DNA of 64,000 bases from Sulfurimonas sp. (lineage in GTDB: Bacteria > Campylobacterota > Campylobacteria > Campylobacterales > Sulfurimonadaceae), in assembly GCF_029027585.1 (NCBI RefSeq), contig NZ_CP093397.1, positions 1,039,405 through 1,103,404 of the forward strand. Reading direction: 5' to 3'. The notes under the pieces were generated by a model. It ran no database searches. It saw nothing but the letters and a program-made list of their open reading frames with translations, and was not told the DNA's origin. Shown piece by piece: positions 61,533 through 64,000 of the stretch. Made by a program: the position numbers and the translations under genes. Within the stretch, counting starts at the first letter, position 1; the number at the start of each line of letters is the position of its first letter.

Positions 61533-62027
61533 ATGAAAGCTCTTTTTATAGGTGGTATTAAAAGTGGTAAAAGTGTAAATGCTCAAAACTATATTTTAAA
61601 ACTCTCAAGCTCTAAACCATGCTATCTAGCGACAACAGAGTTTATAGATGCGGGTATAAAAGAAAGGATAAAAGAGCATAAAAAAAACAGACACGATAAG
61701 TTTAACACCGTTGAAGAGAGTCTTAGCATATACAAAAGTATAAAAGCTAACAAAACTCCTGTGTTAGTTGAGTGTGTTAGTATGTGGATAAACAATATGT
61801 TTCATCATGGTTTTAATTTAGCGGATATGAAAAAAGAACTCAAAAAAATTCTAAAACTAGAACAAACAATAGTTTTTGTTTTGAATGATGTTGGTTCAGG
61901 TATCATTCCTCAAAATAAACTAGCCAGTGATTTCATAGATGCTAGTGGCATAATTTCTCAGCTAATATCCCAAAATTGCGATGAGGTTTACCATACTATC
62001 GCTGGAATTTCTACGAGAATAAAATGA
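61533..62027 (+). CDS. cobU: Adenosylcobinamide kinase/guanylyltransferase CobU
   Basis: From ATG 61533, 164 residues; an upstream ATG at 61518 lies inside cobT. It has the P-loop 'FIGGIKSGKSVNAQNYI', 'CYLATTEFIDAGIKERIKEHKKNR' (parts 'LATTEFIDAGIKERI' and 'HKKNRHDKF' with the guanylylated His) and 'VLNDVGSGIIPQNKLASDFID'. It phosphorylates and guanylylates adenosylcobinamide. The GVGxG-type motif is 'DVGSGIIP'. Confidence 0.9.
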   Translation: MKALFIGGIKSGKSVNAQNYILKLSSSKPCYLATTEFIDAGIKERIKEHKKNRHDKFNTVEESLSIYKSIKANKTPVLVECVSMWINNMFHHGFNLADMKKELKKILKLEQTIVFVLNDVGSGIIPQNKLASDFIDASGIISQLISQNCDEVYHTIAGISTRIK

Positions 62028-62746
62028 AAAATATTCTAAAAGGTTTTGCCCTATCTCTTAGTATGCTAACAAGCCTACCTTTTTTTAAAGTTCACAATTT
62101 TTACAAAGGTATTAACGGTTATGCTGTTATGTTTTACCCACTTGTAGGTTTTTTACTTGGGGTTGCTCTATGGCTAACTCACTCTTTACTTTTTAACTAT
62201 TTTCAAGCAGAGCATCTAGGCATAATCATTTTCACACTTTTAGTTATCTTAACAGGAGCCTTGCATCTAGATGGTTTAAGTGACACCATAGATGGACTTT
62301 TTGTACCCAAGCAAAAAGCGCTTGAAGTTATGAAAGACCCTCATACTGGTGGAATGGGCATGATATTTAGTATCGTTTTTTTAATTTTAAAAGCATCTAC
62401 CTTTGTAGCCTTTGAAGCTTACTATCTTTTGCCAGTAGTTCTTATGTTCTCTCGTTTTAATGCTGTTTTGGCTATCTACTTATTTCCTTATATTTCTAAA
62501 AATGGCATGGGTACCTTAGCAAAAGAAGAGCTAAAAAGTTCTCATGTTCTCATAGCTTTTATCTATATCATGGTTTTAAGTCTATTTAGTTTTTGGCTTT
62601 TTATTTTAAGTATTTTAATTTTGTTTGTTATAAAAACATTTTTTGTAAAAAGATATGGTGGTTTTAGTGGAGATATTTATGGTTTTACTATTGAAGTTAC
62701 AGAACTTATCTTACTAAATGCCATCTTACTTGGTGTTGGACTATGA
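62024..62746 (+). CDS. cobS: Adenosylcobinamide-GDP ribazoletransferase (cobalamin synthase)
   Basis: The protein has 240 residues with about six membrane helices. Signature 'LTGALHLDGLSDTIDGLFVPKQKALEVMKDPHTGGMG' (key Asp cluster 'HLDGLSDTIDGLF' and 'MKDPHTGGMG'). It joins adenosylcobinamide-GDP to alpha-ribazole(-phosphate), the last assembly step. It overlaps cobU and cobC by 4 bases each. Confidence 0.94.
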   Translation: MKNILKGFALSLSMLTSLPFFKVHNFYKGINGYAVMFYPLVGFLLGVALWLTHSLLFNYFQAEHLGIIIFTLLVILTGALHLDGLSDTIDGLFVPKQKALEVMKDPHTGGMGMIFSIVFLILKASTFVAFEAYYLLPVVLMFSRFNAVLAIYLFPYISKNGMGTLAKEELKSSHVLIAFIYIMVLSLFSFWLFILSILILFVIKTFFVKRYGGFSGDIYGFTIEVTELILLNAILLGVGL

Positions 62747-63309
62747 CTTTAACTCTTGTTCGCCACGCCCAAGTAGAAGAAAAATATCTAGGTTGTTATA
62801 ACGGGCATCTAAACATTGGACTCTCAACTAAAGGTTACGCAGATGCCAAAGACTTAGGCAAACATTTTAAAGCCTCAAACTTTGATGACATCTACTGTTC
62901 TGACCTTCTTCGTGCAAAAGAAACACTAAAAGCATTTATAAGTACAGATGCCATAACCTACACAAAAGAGTTAAGAGAGAAATCATGGGGAAAACATGAA
63001 GGACTTAGTTTTGATGAGATTTGTACAAAAGACTCACTAAAATATGAAAATTTTATTCAATTTATAGATGCCTTAGATGGACAAAGCATAGAAGATTTTA
63101 AAGCAAGAGTAGAGAAGTTTTTTTTCACTACCCTAGCATCTACGCAAAGCAAAAATATTTTAGTTATGACTCACAGTGGTGTTATAAAAACATTTATCTC
63201 AATAGTAAAAAACATATCGTTAGAAGAAGCTTTTTCTTACTCTATTCCTTACTCTTCTTTTGTAGTGTATAATAGTGAAACTAATAAACTAACTATGAAG
63301 AAGAAATAA
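62743..63309 (+). CDS. cobC: Alpha-ribazole phosphatase-like histidine phosphatase (CobC)
   Basis: The protein has 188 residues with histidine phosphatase motif 'LVRHAQVEEKYLGCYNGHLN' (5-24, catalytic His8), 'YCSDLLRAKET' and 'VMTHSGVIKTFI' with the second catalytic His. It removes the phosphate from alpha-ribazole phosphate or adenosylcobalamin phosphate. It is the last gene of the corrinoid operon. Confidence 0.88.
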   Translation: MTLTLVRHAQVEEKYLGCYNGHLNIGLSTKGYADAKDLGKHFKASNFDDIYCSDLLRAKETLKAFISTDAITYTKELREKSWGKHEGLSFDEICTKDSLKYENFIQFIDALDGQSIEDFKARVEKFFFTTLASTQSKNILVMTHSGVIKTFISIVKNISLEEAFSYSIPYSSFVVYNSETNKLTMKKK

Positions 63310-63312
63310 AAT

Positions 63313-64000
63313 ATGTTTGAACAAACTTTTAAAAATATAGACGATATTCTCCACAAAGATGCAGGGTGTGGAAGTGAGCTTGATTATGTAGAACAAACCT
63401 CTTGGGTCTTATTTTTAAAGTACCTTGATGATTTAGAAAAAGATAAACTAACAGCTTGTGAACTTATGGGAACAACTTACACAAATATTATAAAATCTGA
63501 GTTTCAATGGAAAACTTGGGCTGCTCCAAAACTATCAAATGGAAAAATCGACCATGATGCTTTAACTGGTGATGATTTATCTGACTTTATAAACAATGAG
63601 CTGTTTCCTTACTTTAAAAAGTTTAAAGCAAATGCTGCAAGTGCCAACACTATTGAGTACAAAATCGGTGAAATATTTAGTGAGTTAAAAAACAGAATCC
63701 AAAGTGGTTATAATTTGCGTGAAGTAGTAAACCACATTGACGAACTTCGTTTTCAAACACATATACAAAAGCATGAGATGAGCCATCTTTATGAAGGTAA
63801 AATCAAAAACATGGGAAATGCAGGGCGAAATGGAGGAGAATATTACACTCCACGACCTCTCATAAAAACCATCATAAAAGTTGTACATCCTAAGATAGGA
63901 AATACTATCTATGACGGAGCGGTAGGTTCAGCAGGTTTTTTGGTTGAGGCTTTTGCATACCTAAGTGAAAGTAAAAAACTATCTACTTCAGACATTACAA
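63313..64000 (+). CDS. hsdM: Type I restriction-modification methyltransferase HsdM (5' part)
   Basis: The ATG at 63313 is 3 bases after the cobC stop; the frame is open to the right edge (229 codons). The start 'FKNIDDILHKDAGCGSELDY' and 'QTSWVLFLKYLDDLEKDK' are the HsdM N-terminal helical domain. It continues with 'LYEGKIKNMGNAGRNGGEYYTPRPLIKTII' (parts 'LYEGKIKNMGNAGRNGGEYY' and 'TPRPLIKTII') and the SAM-binding 'IYDGAVGSAGFLVEA', which usually reads DPACGTGGFL. The change to DGAVGSAGF is typical of a subgroup of HsdM. hsdS and hsdR should follow outside the window. Confidence 0.92.
   Translation, partial: MFEQTFKNIDDILHKDAGCGSELDYVEQTSWVLFLKYLDDLEKDKLTACELMGTTYTNIIKSEFQWKTWAAPKLSNGKIDHDALTGDDLSDFINNELFPYFKKFKANAASANTIEYKIGEIFSELKNRIQSGYNLREVVNHIDELRFQTHIQKHEMSHLYEGKIKNMGNAGRNGGEYYTPRPLIKTIIKVVHPKIGNTIYDGAVGSAGFLVEAFAYLSESKKLSTSDIT

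Noticed and set aside
1..64000. CRISPR array or cas genes
   Set aside because: No regularly spaced short repeats and no Cas-like proteins were noticed; repeats found are att-like, operator or IS-type.

Overview
The window is about 64 kb of AT-rich chromosome that looks like a denitrifying, Sulfurimonas-type member of the Campylobacterota. The grounds are gene content (cd1 nitrite reductase nirS with norCB and heme d1 genes, the futalosine-route menaquinone gene mqnD, many c-type cytochromes), the recA-eno and fliQ-murB linkages, and the 'AHQWRQPL' type of histidine kinase. Species assignment is inference; no 16S rRNA or tRNA gene lies in the window.

Region 1, about 1-16.1 kb, is an accessory island built from stacked and partly degraded integrated elements. 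It carries two hipBA-type toxin-antitoxin operons (301-1850; 7271-8934), an IS3-family insertion sequence (2302-3639), a two-gene caspase-like (peptidase C14) module whose first gene appears to be split by that IS (2233-6035), a truncated and frameshifted tyrosine integrase (6290-7091), a Tat-exported metallophosphoesterase, a GH1 beta-glucosidase, an orphan biotin carboxylase and an AraC/GyrI-type regulator. Three copies of a tRNA 3'-end-like att sequence (1917, 9164 and a decayed one at 16020) and 2-3 copies of a C-terminal gene fragment (63-178, 7093-7208, part at 15755) mark element borders.

Region 2, about 16.4-24.8 kb, holds a cold-shock protein, two tiny basic proteins, a TrpD2-like protein, two paralogous short-chain dehydrogenases around an AraC regulator, and an operon of a triheme peroxidase-like cytochrome, a membrane-anchored pentaheme cytochrome and a thioredoxin-fold protein. 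Region 3, about 24.6-36.1 kb, is the denitrification locus. An FNR/NNR-type box lies at the right distance from a -10 element ahead of an unknown membrane protein, norC, norB, a 50-aa membrane protein and nirS. A terminator follows, then cytochrome c, nirJ, nirF and nirE in one tight operon with a metallo-beta-lactamase/ODP-like sensor histidine kinase and its response regulator. A second pentaheme cytochrome, broken by a one-base shift in an A6 tract, runs the other way.

Region 4, about 36.1-57.4 kb, is core genome: transporters, mgtE, a DUF4105 protein, eno, recA, mqnD, fliQ, murB, tpx, tsaD, dxr, cdsA and an NFACT protein. Region 5, 57.7-63.3 kb, is a B12 uptake and assembly operon (TonB receptor, BtuF, CobT, CobU, CobS, CobC). 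It is followed after 3 bases by the start of a type I methyltransferase hsdM that runs off the right edge.

Cross-cutting observation: three otherwise intact genes (GH1 at 11.5 kb, SDR at 18.0 kb, DUF4105 at 43.8 kb) have no ATG, GTG or TTG where homology or a signal peptide requires the start. Each has an AUA, AUU or AUC codon 7-8 bases after a Shine-Dalgarno sequence instead.
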